Shown here: positions 16,441-25,273 of the stretch, piece by piece
Layout of the letters: every line of letters starts with the position of its first letter
How positions within the stretch are numbered: position 1 is the first letter of the stretch
DNA from: Thiomonas sp. FB-6
Lineage (GTDB): Bacteria > Pseudomonadota > Gammaproteobacteria > Burkholderiales > Burkholderiaceae_C
NCBI RefSeq assembly: GCF_000377645.1
Contig: NZ_KB898477.1
Location: 83,240-147,239, forward strand
DNA: 64,000 nt
Direction of reading: 5' to 3'
The notes under the pieces: generated by a model
Told to the model about the DNA's origin: nothing
The model's input: the letters and a program-made list of their open reading frames with translations, nothing else
Database searches by the model: none
Program-made: the position numbers and the translations under genes

Positions 16441-17763
16441 GTGCAAGCATCCCGAGCCGAAGCATCGGCCAGCACGCTCAGTCAGGCCCAGGTCAGCGCG
16501 GCGATCGCGTTTTCCGCGCTGGGCTGGGCTTTCGACCTGTTCGACCTGTTCATCCTGCTGTACGTCGCGCCCGTGCTGGCCAAGGTGTTCTTTCCCTCCG
16601 GGCAGCAGATGCTGTCGCTGGCGGGGGTGTACGCCGCCTTCACCGCCACCTTGATCATGCGCCCGGCCGGAGGCTGGGTGTTCGGGCGCTTCGCCGACCT
16701 GCGCGGGCGCCGGCGCGCCATGGTGGTGGCCGCCGTCGGCGTGGGCCTGTCCACCGCGGTGATGGGCGCGCTGCCCACGGTGCAGTCCATCGGCCTGGCG
16801 GCGCCGGCTCTGTTTCTCGCGCTGCGCCTGGTGCAGGGCGTGTTCATGGGCGGCATGGTCGCTTCCACCCACACCCTGGGCACCGAGTCCATCGCGCCGC
16901 GGCACCGCGGGCTCGCCTCGGGCATCATCTCCGGCGGCGGCTCCGGCGTGGGCAAGCTGATGGCCTCGCTGGTGTTCCTGGCCGTGACCGCGCTGTTCCC
17001 CGGCCCCGCCTTCGCGCAGTGGGGCTGGCGCTTCATGTTCTTCAGCGGCCTGATCAGTTCCCTGCTGGGCCTGTTCGTGTTCAGCCGCCTGCACGAGTCG
17101 CCGCTGTGGGAGGCGCTGCAGCGTGCGCAGCCTGACGACGCGAAGCGGGCCGCGCCCAGCGCGCCCGCCGCGCGCCTGGGCGCCTTCGTGCCGGTGGTGC
17201 TGCTGTGCATCGTGCTGACCACCTGCGGCGGCGGTCTGTCGTACCTGACGTCCGGCTACCTGCCCACCTTCATGAAGCTGGTGAACCACGTCAAGCCGAA
17301 GGACCTGGGGCAGATCCTGAGCCTGTCGGCGCTGGCCGTGATCGCCTCCTCGGTGCTGTCGGGCTGGCTTACCGACATCGTCGGGCGCAAGCCCGCCATG
17401 CTGGTCTACGGCCTGGTGTCGCTGGTGGCGATCCCGCTGATGTACCACGGGCTGGCGCAGGCCACCTCGCTGCACGAGATCGGCCTGTACTCGGTGCTGC
17501 TCAGCGGCGTGGGCACTTTCTGCTACGCGCCGCTGCTGATCGTGCTCAACGAGCGCTTTCCCACGTCGATCCGCTCCAGCGGCACCGCGGTGTCGTGGAA
17601 CATCGGCTTCGCCCTGGGCGGCTCCATGCCGGTGGTGGTGTCGCTGATCGCCAAGGCCTCCAGCGGCCTGAGCGTCGCGCTGGCCATTTCCGCCGGCCTG
17701 CTCGCGGTGGCCTACCTGCTGGCGGCCTGGGCCACGCCCACGCGGCACAACCTCATGAACTGA
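16441..17763 (+). CDS. MFS transporter of the aromatic-acid/metabolite:H+ symporter type
   Basis: A 440-residue major facilitator protein. LGWAFDLFDLF in helix 1 is the AAHS/MHS signature region, and the loop 2-3 motif GRFADLRGRRRAM is intact. The sequence RLVQGVFMGG and the long loop after helix 6 fit the same group. The start is a GTG at 16441 with GAGGGGG ten bases upstream; an in-frame ATG at 16399 would add fourteen residues without a good ribosome site. It is followed by a porin, an exported amidohydrolase and a two-component system, which suggests a pathway from outer membrane to cytoplasm for one aromatic or organic acid. Confidence 0.87.
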   Translation: MQASRAEASASTLSQAQVSAAIAFSALGWAFDLFDLFILLYVAPVLAKVFFPSGQQMLSLAGVYAAFTATLIMRPAGGWVFGRFADLRGRRRAMVVAAVGVGLSTAVMGALPTVQSIGLAAPALFLALRLVQGVFMGGMVASTHTLGTESIAPRHRGLASGIISGGGSGVGKLMASLVFLAVTALFPGPAFAQWGWRFMFFSGLISSLLGLFVFSRLHESPLWEALQRAQPDDAKRAAPSAPAARLGAFVPVVLLCIVLTTCGGGLSYLTSGYLPTFMKLVNHVKPKDLGQILSLSALAVIASSVLSGWLTDIVGRKPAMLVYGLVSLVAIPLMYHGLAQATSLHEIGLYSVLLSGVGTFCYAPLLIVLNERFPTSIRSSGTAVSWNIGFALGGSMPVVVSLIAKASSGLSVALAISAGLLAVAYLLAAWATPTRHNLMN

Positions 17764-17866
17764 AGCACGCGGCCCACGCCGCGCCAGGCCCCCCGAGCGC
17801 TCGCGCCGGGCCGGGCCGGGCCTCGTGCACCCCGAAGAACCATCACGAACCCCGGAGGAGACCCCC

Positions 17867-19009
17867 ATGAAGACCCCCAAGCTGCTGGCCCTGAGCTGTG
17901 CCGTCGCCGCCGCCTGCGCGATGAACGCGCGTGCCGGCGAAGGCCCCACCGTGTACGGCAACATCGACGTGGGCATCACCCACGCCACCGGCACGCCCGG
18001 CGGCTCGCTCACCGAGCTGACCGCGGGCAGCGATTTTCCCGACCAGATCGGCTTTCGCGGCGCCGAGGCGCTGGGCGGCGGCAACTCGGTGATCTACGAC
18101 CTGGCCACGGGCTTCTGCGGCACGGGCGACTTCACCAACGGCACCGCGGCCACCAGCCTGCCCTCCAACGGCTACTGCACCGGCGGCGGCTTCATGCAGC
18201 GCACCTCGCTGCTGGGCGTGAAAGGGCATTTCGGCAAGGTGATCGCCGGGCGCTTCCTGATGCCCGTGTACACCAACGCGGTGTCCATCGACCCCTTCCG
18301 CAACGGCACCACGGCGTCCATCACCAGCCTGAACCGCGCGGTGTCGGCCTTCAACTACCTGCGCGAGTCCCAGCTGGTGGAATACGCCACGCCCACGGTC
18401 GACGGCTTCAGCGCCCAGCTGGTGTACGGCTTCGGCGCCGTGGCCGGCTCCGTCCAGGCCGGCAGCCTGAGCAACCTGAGCGTGCATTACCAGCACGGGC
18501 CGCTGTACCTGGGGGCCGCGTACCTGTACAACGACCACCGCACCGCCACCGCGCTGGAGTCGGGCAAGATCCCGGTAGGCAGCACCGCGTCCACGCACGT
18601 GACCCAGTTGTTCGGCCACTACGACCTGCACGTGGCCGTGCTCAGCGCCATGGTGCAGACCTACACCAGCGGCTTTCCCGGCTCGGGCTTCACGCCGGTC
18701 AAGGCCTCCACGGCGAGCCTGGACAACCGCTTCTGGATGGTGGGTGCCGCGGTGCCGGCCGGGCGCGGGCAGTTCAACCTGTCGTACTCCCATACCGACA
18801 ACAAGGAAGTGGCCTCCAGTAACGCCAGCATGATCGGCGTGGGCTATCAGTACTCGCTGTCCAGGTCGACCATGCTCTACGGCGGGCTGAGCCACATCTC
18901 CAACGGCAGCGCCGCCGCCTACGGGGTGCACGACGCCACCAACACCTTCGCCGGCAGCTACGGCCAGTCCGCCAACGGGCTCGACCTCGGCCTGCGTCAT
19001 TCCTTCTGA
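17867..19009 (+). CDS. Gram-negative general porin (Omp32/OmpC-like trimeric beta-barrel)
   Basis: An outer-membrane beta-barrel protein of 380 residues. A signal peptide (residues 1-23, ending NARA) precedes TVYGNIDVGITHATG, the usual first strand of betaproteobacterial porins. The amphipathic alternation continues to the C-terminal strand LDLGLRHSF, whose final phenylalanine is the BAM recognition signal. GGAGGAGA precedes the ATG. It lies between the MFS carrier and the exported amidohydrolase (15-base gap), so it is probably the dedicated outer-membrane entry of this locus. Confidence 0.9.
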   Translation: MKTPKLLALSCAVAAACAMNARAGEGPTVYGNIDVGITHATGTPGGSLTELTAGSDFPDQIGFRGAEALGGGNSVIYDLATGFCGTGDFTNGTAATSLPSNGYCTGGGFMQRTSLLGVKGHFGKVIAGRFLMPVYTNAVSIDPFRNGTTASITSLNRAVSAFNYLRESQLVEYATPTVDGFSAQLVYGFGAVAGSVQAGSLSNLSVHYQHGPLYLGAAYLYNDHRTATALESGKIPVGSTASTHVTQLFGHYDLHVAVLSAMVQTYTSGFPGSGFTPVKASTASLDNRFWMVGAAVPAGRGQFNLSYSHTDNKEVASSNASMIGVGYQYSLSRSTMLYGGLSHISNGSAAAYGVHDATNTFAGSYGQSANGLDLGLRHSF

Positions 19010-19024
19010 ACCGGGAGCCCGGCC

Positions 19025-19993
19025 ATGCAAGCACTCCGAAACACGATCGCGGCGCTGGCCCTGGCGGCCGGCGCGCTGGGCGCGCCCGCCGCGCAGGCGG
19101 CGCAGGCGCCCGGCTTCGCCCTGTTCGACACCCAGGTGCACTTCTACAGCAACGACTTTGCGCACTTTGCGCTGCACGACGAGCACGCGTACATGGGCCA
19201 AGCGGTGATGACCCGGCGCGCCGCCGAGCACCCCACGCTGCCGCGGCGCGTGTTCGCCGACTGGAAGCGCGAGGGCGTGGGCGCGGGAGTGGGCATCCAG
19301 TACGGCGCCGCCTACGGTGGCGACAACCGCTACCTGCTCTCGGTGGCCTCGCGCTTTCCGGCGCGGGTGCGGCCCGTGGTGATCCTGAACCCCGAGGCTC
19401 CCGGCGCGGCGGCCGAGCTGGTGCGGCTGGCGCGCGAGCACGGCGTGGCGGGCTTTCGCAAGCTCGGCCACCGCGCGCCCGACGGCGGCTACCCCTGGCT
19501 GCGCACGCCGGGCATGCTGGCGCTGTGGCAGGCCGCCGACGAGCATGGCCTGGTGGTGGAACTGATGCCCTATCCGCGCACGCCGGACCCGCGCTTCCTG
19601 CGCGACATCGGCGAACTCGCCGCGCGCTACCCGCACGCGAAGATCGTGCTCGACCACCTGGCCTGGGCCATGGCGGGTCCGGCCCCCGATTTCGGCATCG
19701 GCGCACCCTTCGAGGCACTGGCCTCGGCCCGTAACGTGTACTGGAAATTCACCACCGAGAACCTGGAACACGCGCACTTCCAGCCCGAGGCGATGCAGCA
19801 CCTGGTGCAGCGCGCGGTGCAGGTGTTCGGCGCCGACCACGTGATGTGGGGCTCGGACATGGGCAACACCATGCTGCCCTACCGGCGCATGGTGCAGGCC
19901 GCGCTGGTGGCCACCGAAAGCCTCGACGCTGCGCAGCGCCGTGCCGTGCTGCGCACGACCGGCGAGGCCGTCTACGCGGCGCCCAGGCCGTGA
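19025..19993 (+). CDS. Exported amidohydrolase-2 family protein
   Basis: A 322-residue TIM-barrel hydrolase or decarboxylase of the amidohydrolase-2 group (relatives include 2-pyrone-4,6-dicarboxylate lactonase and aromatic acid decarboxylases). FDTQVHFYS takes the place of the usual D-x-H-x-H metal site, so the first histidine is glutamine. KIVLDHLA and HVMWGSDMGN supply the later conserved histidine and aspartate. Unusually for this mostly cytoplasmic family it begins with a clear signal peptide (residues 1-26, LALAAGALGAPAAQAAQA). Its placement after a porin suggests periplasmic processing of the imported compound. The stop codon overlaps the next start. Confidence 0.75.
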   Translation: MQALRNTIAALALAAGALGAPAAQAAQAPGFALFDTQVHFYSNDFAHFALHDEHAYMGQAVMTRRAAEHPTLPRRVFADWKREGVGAGVGIQYGAAYGGDNRYLLSVASRFPARVRPVVILNPEAPGAAAELVRLAREHGVAGFRKLGHRAPDGGYPWLRTPGMLALWQAADEHGLVVELMPYPRTPDPRFLRDIGELAARYPHAKIVLDHLAWAMAGPAPDFGIGAPFEALASARNVYWKFTTENLEHAHFQPEAMQHLVQRAVQVFGADHVMWGSDMGNTMLPYRRMVQAALVATESLDAAQRRAVLRTTGEAVYAAPRP

Positions 19994-20355
19994 GCCTTCC
20001 GGGCGTCCGCGACGGGGAGGGCGGGGCCGGCTCCGCGGCGCCTCGCGCGGCGCGCCTGCACCTGCGCCCCGACGCGTTGCAGGGCCTGGTGCTGGCGGCC
20101 CAGCTGGGCAGCGTGCGGCGCGCCGCGCGCATGCTGGGCCTGTCGCAGCCGGGCCTGAGCAAGCTGCTGCACGAGCTCGAGGCGCAATTCGGTACGCCGC
20201 TGCTGGTGCGCAGCTTCCGGGGCGTGGCGCCGACGCCGCAGGGGAGCGCGCTGATCGGGCCGGCGCGGCGCATCTGCGAGGAACTGGAGCAGTTGCGTCA
20301 GTCCATACGCGCCAACCCCGGCCCCCGAAAGGACTGCGGCGGGACCGGTCATTAG
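19990..20355 (+). CDS. LysR-type DNA-binding domain only (truncated regulator)
   Basis: A 121-residue product that starts at a GTG overlapping the amidohydrolase stop codon. Residues about 20-80 are a typical LysR winged helix-turn-helix (LVLAAQLGSVRRAARMLGLSQPGLSKLLHELE, then GVAPTPQGSAL) followed by the first part of the linker helix. It stops at 121 residues with no substrate-binding domain, which in LysR proteins would add about 200 residues. It is either a truncated, decaying regulator or a free-standing DNA-binding protein. No remainder of the effector domain is visible in the 77 bases before the sensor kinase. Confidence 0.6.
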   Translation: MSLPGVRDGEGGAGSAAPRAARLHLRPDALQGLVLAAQLGSVRRAARMLGLSQPGLSKLLHELEAQFGTPLLVRSFRGVAPTPQGSALIGPARRICEELEQLRQSIRANPGPRKDCGGTGH

Positions 20356-20432
20356 CAGCCGGTCGAGATCCCGGGCCCCGTGCCGCGAGGGCCTGCTAGA
20401 TTGCCGGGACCGCCACGCGCCGCCGCGCTTCG

Positions 20433-22451
20433 ATGAGCACTCCCACCCTGTCCGCCCCCAGCCTGCCCGCGCCGCCCCGGCGCTGGCTGTGGTGGACCAT
20501 GCTGATCGCGCTGATCGCGGTGGCGCAGACCTGGCTGGTGTGGCTGACCATGGATTTCCAGGCCTCGCGCCAGCAGCAGCGCGTGGACGCCATCACCGCC
20601 GAGCTGGCCGCCCAGCTGCGCCACCGCCTGTTCATCGACACCCAGCGCCTGGCGGCGCTGGCCGATTCCACGCAGCCGTCGGGCGAGTGGCGCAGGGAGG
20701 CCGCGGCGCTGCTGCTGTCGCAGCGCGAACTGTTGCGCGTGGAGCGGCGCGACGCCTCGCTGAAGGTGATCGGCGCGGTCGACAACCCCTTGCACAAGCC
20801 GCTGTTCTCGGTGCTGCCGCGCGACCAGCTGGACTTCGCCACGCAAAGCGCCTGCATCGCCGCGCGCCGAGCCGGAGAGCCGCAGTATTCCCAGAGCTAT
20901 TTCGTCCCACTGGGCAACGGCCTGGGCGAGGAGGTGATGGACCTGTGCGCCGCGCAGGTCAGCGACGCGCATCTGACGGGCTATCTCGTCGGGTCGATTT
21001 CGCTGGGCGCCTTGCTGGAGAGCGTCGAGAGCCCGGATCTGGCGCGCAACCACGAGATCTCCTTCGTCGAAGGCGACGGCACCCGCATCGTGCGTACCGG
21101 TTCCCCGCACGGAGCGGGGGTGTTCGTCGCCGACCGCGTGGTGGGAGTGCCCGGCCACAGCCTGCAGCTGCACGTGGACAGCGCCGCGGGGCGCCCGGGG
21201 GTGATTCCCAACCTGAGCACCGCGCTGGTGCTCGGGCTGTCCCTGCTGCTGTTCGGCGTGGTGCTGGTCCTGGCGCACGACATGCGGCGCCGGTCGCGCG
21301 CCGAACGCGCGCTCGGCGAGTCCCTGGCTTTCCGCAAGGCGATGGAGGACTCGGTGCTGGCGGGGCTGCGCGCCCGCGACATGCAGGGCCGGGTCACCTT
21401 CGTCAACCAGGCCTTCTGCGACATGGTGGGCTACACGCCGGGGCAGTTGCTGGGCCGCGGCGAGGAACGCTACTGGCCCGAGGTGGCGGCGGCGCCGGGC
21501 GGGCGCCCCGGCTCGCAGGGCCAGGAGGCCGAGTTCGTCTCCAACGCCGGCCGGCGCTTTCCGGTGATGATCCACGAGTCGCCCTTGCTGGACGCCGACG
21601 GCCGGCAGACGGGCTGGATCTGCACCGCGCTGGACCTGAGCGCGCAACGCCGTATCGAGGACGTCTCGCGCCTGCAGCAGGAGCGGCTGCAGGCCACGGC
21701 CCGGCTGGCCACCGTCGGGGAGATGGCCTCGCTGCTCAGCCACGAGCTCAACCAGCCGCTGTCGGCCATCACCAGTTTCGCCGCCGGCTCGATCAACCTG
21801 ATGAACGATCCCCAGGGCGCGGCCGAGCCCCCGTTGCTGCTGCAGGCGATGGAGCGCATTGCCGAGCAGTCGGAGCGCGCCGGGCGCATCATCCGCAGCG
21901 TGCAGGACTTCGTGCGCCGCCGCGAGCACGAACGCCTGCCCATCGAGGCGGATCTGCTGGTCGAGGCCATCCTGCCGCTGGTGCGCATGCAGGCGCGGCG
22001 CAGCTCCGCGCGCGTGGAGGTGCACGTGGCGCAGCCGGCGCCGCGCGTGCTGTGCGATCGCACGATGATCGAGCAGGTGCTGATCAACCTCGCGCGCAAC
22101 GGCATCCAGGCCATGGAGTCCTGCGTGCAGGAGCCCGAACCGCTGCTGCGCATCGAGGTATTCCCGCTGGGCAACGGCCTGGTCGAGTTCGCCGTGGTCG
22201 ACCGCGGGCCAGGCGTGGGCGAGGAGCTGCGGGCGCAGATCTTCACGCCCTTCTTCACCACGCGGGAGGAGGGCATGGGCCTGGGCCTGAGCCTGTGCCG
22301 CACGGTCATCGAGCAGCACGGCGGCTCGCTGGATTTCGACAATCTGCTCGACGCCACGGGCCGCGTCACCGGAGCGCGTTTCCGGTTTACGCTGACCGCC
22401 GCGCCGCGCAGGCGCGCGCAGGCCGCATCGCAGGAGGGCCACGATGCCTGA
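20433..22451 (+). CDS. Membrane PAS sensor histidine kinase (DctB/FixL-like)
   Basis: A 672-residue kinase. Helix 1 lies at about residues 18-40, followed by a periplasmic domain of about 220 residues, helix 2 at about 264-286, a cytoplasmic PAS domain at about 305-410 and the kinase core. The phosphate-accepting His437 lies in SHELNQPLSAI, the form found in DctB/FixL-like kinases. The N box (LARNGIQAM) and both glycine boxes (DRGPGVG, GMGLGLSL) are intact. The stop overlaps the response-regulator start by eight bases, so the two form a pair. The large periplasmic domain and the flanking uptake genes suggest it senses an external organic acid. Confidence 0.9.
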   Translation: MSTPTLSAPSLPAPPRRWLWWTMLIALIAVAQTWLVWLTMDFQASRQQQRVDAITAELAAQLRHRLFIDTQRLAALADSTQPSGEWRREAAALLLSQRELLRVERRDASLKVIGAVDNPLHKPLFSVLPRDQLDFATQSACIAARRAGEPQYSQSYFVPLGNGLGEEVMDLCAAQVSDAHLTGYLVGSISLGALLESVESPDLARNHEISFVEGDGTRIVRTGSPHGAGVFVADRVVGVPGHSLQLHVDSAAGRPGVIPNLSTALVLGLSLLLFGVVLVLAHDMRRRSRAERALGESLAFRKAMEDSVLAGLRARDMQGRVTFVNQAFCDMVGYTPGQLLGRGEERYWPEVAAAPGGRPGSQGQEAEFVSNAGRRFPVMIHESPLLDADGRQTGWICTALDLSAQRRIEDVSRLQQERLQATARLATVGEMASLLSHELNQPLSAITSFAAGSINLMNDPQGAAEPPLLLQAMERIAEQSERAGRIIRSVQDFVRRREHERLPIEADLLVEAILPLVRMQARRSSARVEVHVAQPAPRVLCDRTMIEQVLINLARNGIQAMESCVQEPEPLLRIEVFPLGNGLVEFAVVDRGPGVGEELRAQIFTPFFTTREEGMGLGLSLCRTVIEQHGGSLDFDNLLDATGRVTGARFRFTLTAAPRRRAQAASQEGHDA

Positions 22452-23133
22452 AGTCCTCGCCGCACAGGCCCCGCTGGGGATTGCGATGGTCTATCTGGTC
22501 GACGACGAGGCCGTGGTGCGCGACGCCCTGGCCTGGCTGCTGCGTTCGCGCCGCCTGCTGTGCGAGGCGCATGCCGACGCCGGCTCCTTCCAGGTCATGC
22601 TCGACGCGGCGCTGGCGCAGGACCCGGCGTGGCCGCGCGCGCCGTCCTGCCTGCTGCTGGACATCCGCATGCCCGGCACCAGCGGCCTGGCCCTGTTCGA
22701 GGAACTGGCACGGCGCGGCTTGTGCCAGGTGTTGCCGGTGATCTTTCTCACCGGCCACGGTGACGTTCCCACGGCGGTGGCGGCGCTCAAGCGCGGCGCC
22801 TTCGATTTCGTGGAGAAGCCCTTTTCCAACAACGGGCTGGTGGACCGCATCGAGCTGGCGCTGCGCGCCAGCGAGGCGGTGATCCGCGCCAGGCAGCACC
22901 ATGACGCGCTGCAGCACCGGCTGCGCGAGCTGACCGAGCGGGAGCGCCAGATCCTGGACCTGATCGCCCGCGGCGAATCCAACAAGGAGATCGCGCGCGA
23001 ACTGGACATCAGCGTGCGCACGGTGGAAGTCCACCGTTCGCGGGTGTTCGACAAGATGGGCGTGCGCTCGGCGGTGGAACTGGCCAACCGCATGCGCGAG
23101 CTGGGTGCCGGACCCCAGGGCCTGCCGCCCTGA
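22444..23133 (+). CDS. FixJ-family response regulator
   Basis: A 229-residue regulator with a receiver domain (about residues 15-130) and a LuxR-type helix-turn-helix (about 160-220, LTERERQILDLIARGESNKEIARELDISVRTVEVHRS). The acidic pair is Asp20-Asp21, the phosphorylated aspartate is Asp73 in LLLDIRMPG, and the conserved lysine is in VEKPF. It partners the overlapping sensor kinase. GGAGGGCC precedes the ATG. Candidate targets are the flanking MFS-porin and tctBAC operons, both with TACGTAAT in their upstream regions. Confidence 0.92.
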   Translation: MPEVLAAQAPLGIAMVYLVDDEAVVRDALAWLLRSRRLLCEAHADAGSFQVMLDAALAQDPAWPRAPSCLLLDIRMPGTSGLALFEELARRGLCQVLPVIFLTGHGDVPTAVAALKRGAFDFVEKPFSNNGLVDRIELALRASEAVIRARQHHDALQHRLRELTERERQILDLIARGESNKEIARELDISVRTVEVHRSRVFDKMGVRSAVELANRMRELGAGPQGLPP

Positions 23134-23163
23134 GGCCGCGGCGCCCAAGCACAGCCCGGCCGG

Positions 23164-23171
23164 TACGTAAT
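23164..23171. promoter_or_regulatory. TACGTAAT motif upstream of tctB
   Basis: The 8-mer TACGTAAT, rare in such GC-rich DNA, is found 89 bases upstream of tctB in the 126-base gap after the response-regulator gene. It matches the motif at 16298 upstream of the MFS-porin operon. Regulator binding is inferred only from the shared word and the gene order. Confidence 0.35.
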
Positions 23172-23259
23172 GTCCACATGCGCCGCGGGCCCGCGGGGTC
23201 CTACAGTCTCATGCAACCGTGGCCCGACCGCGGGAACCCCAGAAACCCCGGAGACATGC

Positions 23260-23742
23260 ATGAGCCTGGCGTCCTCGCGCGCGAAAGACCGCATTGGTGC
23301 GCTGCTGCTGCTGGCGCTGGGCGCCGGGGTGGCGTGGAGCGGGCATGTCTACGGCGTGGGCAGCCTCACCCGCATGGGCGCGGGCTACTTTCCCCTGCTG
23401 CTGGGCCTGCTGACCCTCGGCGTGGGCCTGTTGCTGGGCCTGGGCGCGCTGGCGCGGCGCGCGCCGGGGCCGGCGCCGCGCGATCCGCACCTGCAGCGGC
23501 GCCACGGCGCCGACCCGCGCGGCGCCGGCCTGCTGCTGCTGGCCATCGGTGCCTTCATCGTGCTCGGCCGCTACGGCGGCATGGTGCCGGCCACCTTCGC
23601 CTGCGTGTTTCTGGCGGCGCTGGCCGACCGCGCCAACCGCCTGCGCGAGGCGCTGCTGCTGGCCGCCGCGGCCAGCCTGCTGGGCTACCTGGTGTTCGGG
23701 CTCGGACTGCAGCTGCAGTTCAACGCCTTCCAGTGGGGTTGA
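23260..23742 (+). CDS. tctB: TctB-like small membrane subunit of a tripartite tricarboxylate transporter
   Basis: A 160-residue membrane protein with four hydrophobic segments and the GAGYFPLLLGLLTLGVGL region typical of TctB. It is the small permease subunit of the TTT family and partners the large TctA subunit encoded ten bases downstream. The ATG at 23260 follows CCCGGAGAC. The system imports carboxylates captured by a TctC-type binding protein, driven by an ion gradient. Confidence 0.87.
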   Translation: MSLASSRAKDRIGALLLLALGAGVAWSGHVYGVGSLTRMGAGYFPLLLGLLTLGVGLLLGLGALARRAPGPAPRDPHLQRRHGADPRGAGLLLLAIGAFIVLGRYGGMVPATFACVFLAALADRANRLREALLLAAAASLLGYLVFGLGLQLQFNAFQWG

Positions 23743-23752
23743 GGGCGCGCCC

Positions 23753-25273
23753 ATGGGACACAGCCTGCTCGATCTCTGGTACGGCTTCGGCGTCGCGCTG
23801 CAGCCCGCGCATCTGCTGTGGGCGGTGTTCGGCGTGTTGCTGGGCAACATGGTGGGGGTGCTGCCGGGGCTGGGCGCGCTGACCACCATTTCCATGCTGC
23901 TGCCGCTGACCTACGCGATGGCCCCGGTGCCGGCCATCCTCATGCTCGCGGGTATTTTCTACGGCTCGCAGTATGGCGGGGCGATCGGCGCCATCCTGCT
24001 CAACCTGCCCAGCCATCCGCCGCACGCGGTGACCTGCCTGGACGGCTACCCGATGACCCGTGCCGGGCGTGGCGGAGCCGCGCTGGGCGTGACCATGCTG
24101 GCCTCCTTCTTCGCCGCCTCGGTGGGGATCGTGGTGATGATCTTCCTGTCGCCCTACCTGGTGCGCATCGCCTTCAAGTTCGGCCCCGCCGAGGTCAGCT
24201 CGATCATGCTGCTGGGCCTGCTCGCGGGCGCCACCATGTCGCGCGGCTCGCCGCTCAAGGGCGTGGCCATGACCCTGTTCGGCATGATGTGCGGCGTGGT
24301 CGGCACCGACGTCAACACCGGCGTGCTGCGCCTGACCTTCGGCATGCCCTCGCTCAGCGACGGCGTCGAGCTCGGCGCGCTGTGCATGGGGCTGTTCGCC
24401 ATCGCCGATTTCCTGGTCACCGTGAACCGCGAGCGGGTCGTGACCGAGCACGCGCGCATGTCCATGCGCGACATGCGCCCGACCCGTGCCGAGCTCAGGC
24501 GCTCGCTGATGCCCATGCTGCGCGGAACCCTGGTGGGCACGCTGTTCGGCGCCATTCCGGGGACCGGGCCGACCATCACCACCTTCATCGCCTACGCCCT
24601 GGAGCGCAAGGTCTCGCGCCACCCCGAGCGCTTCGGAACCGGCTTGATCGAAGGCGTGGCCGCGCCCGAGGCCGCCTCGCATTCCAAGACTCAGGTGGAC
24701 TTCATTCCCACCCTCACGCTGGGCATCCCGGGGGACGCGGTGATGGCCTTGCTGCTCGGCGCGCTGATCCTCAAGGGCATCGAGCCCGGGCCGCAGCTGA
24801 TCACCGCGCACCGCGACATCTTCTGGGGCCTGGTGGCCAGTTTCTGGATCGGCAACGTGCTGCTGCTGGTGCTCAACGTGCCCATGATCGGCGTCTGGGT
24901 GCGCCTGCTGCGGGTGCCCTACCGGCTGCTCGTCCCCGCCGCGGTGTTCTTCACCTGCATCGGCGTGTACAGCGGACGCAACAGCCTGTTCGACGTCGGC
25001 GAGCTGGCCGTGTTCGGCGTGCTGGGCGCCGTGTTCCTGCTGCTGGAGTTCCCGATCTCGCCCATCATCCTGGGCTACGTGCTGGGCCCGCTGCTGGAGG
25101 AGAACTTTCGCCGCGCCCTGCTGCTGTCGCGCGGCGACCTGGGCGTGTTCCTGCACCGGCCGATCAGCGCGGGCTTCCTGGCCGCCTGCTGCCTGGTGCT
25201 GGGGGTGCAGCTGGCCTCGTGGATGCGGCGCCTGCGCGTGGCGGTGCCGGTGGCGGGGAGGGCCGTTCCATGA
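23753..25273 (+). CDS. tctA: TctA large permease subunit of a tripartite tricarboxylate transporter
   Basis: A 506-residue protein with about eleven or twelve hydrophobic segments. Family landmarks are GVLPGLGALTTISMLLPLTY, the GIFYGSQYGGAIGAILLNLP substrate-site repeat and, in the second half, GAIPGTGPTITTFIAYALE and SKTQVDFIPTLTLGIPGDAVMALLLGA. Length is normal. Its stop codon overlaps the start of the following tctC gene, indicating translational coupling. Confidence 0.95.
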   Translation: MGHSLLDLWYGFGVALQPAHLLWAVFGVLLGNMVGVLPGLGALTTISMLLPLTYAMAPVPAILMLAGIFYGSQYGGAIGAILLNLPSHPPHAVTCLDGYPMTRAGRGGAALGVTMLASFFAASVGIVVMIFLSPYLVRIAFKFGPAEVSSIMLLGLLAGATMSRGSPLKGVAMTLFGMMCGVVGTDVNTGVLRLTFGMPSLSDGVELGALCMGLFAIADFLVTVNRERVVTEHARMSMRDMRPTRAELRRSLMPMLRGTLVGTLFGAIPGTGPTITTFIAYALERKVSRHPERFGTGLIEGVAAPEAASHSKTQVDFIPTLTLGIPGDAVMALLLGALILKGIEPGPQLITAHRDIFWGLVASFWIGNVLLLVLNVPMIGVWVRLLRVPYRLLVPAAVFFTCIGVYSGRNSLFDVGELAVFGVLGAVFLLLEFPISPIILGYVLGPLLEENFRRALLLSRGDLGVFLHRPISAGFLAACCLVLGVQLASWMRRLRVAVPVAGRAVP

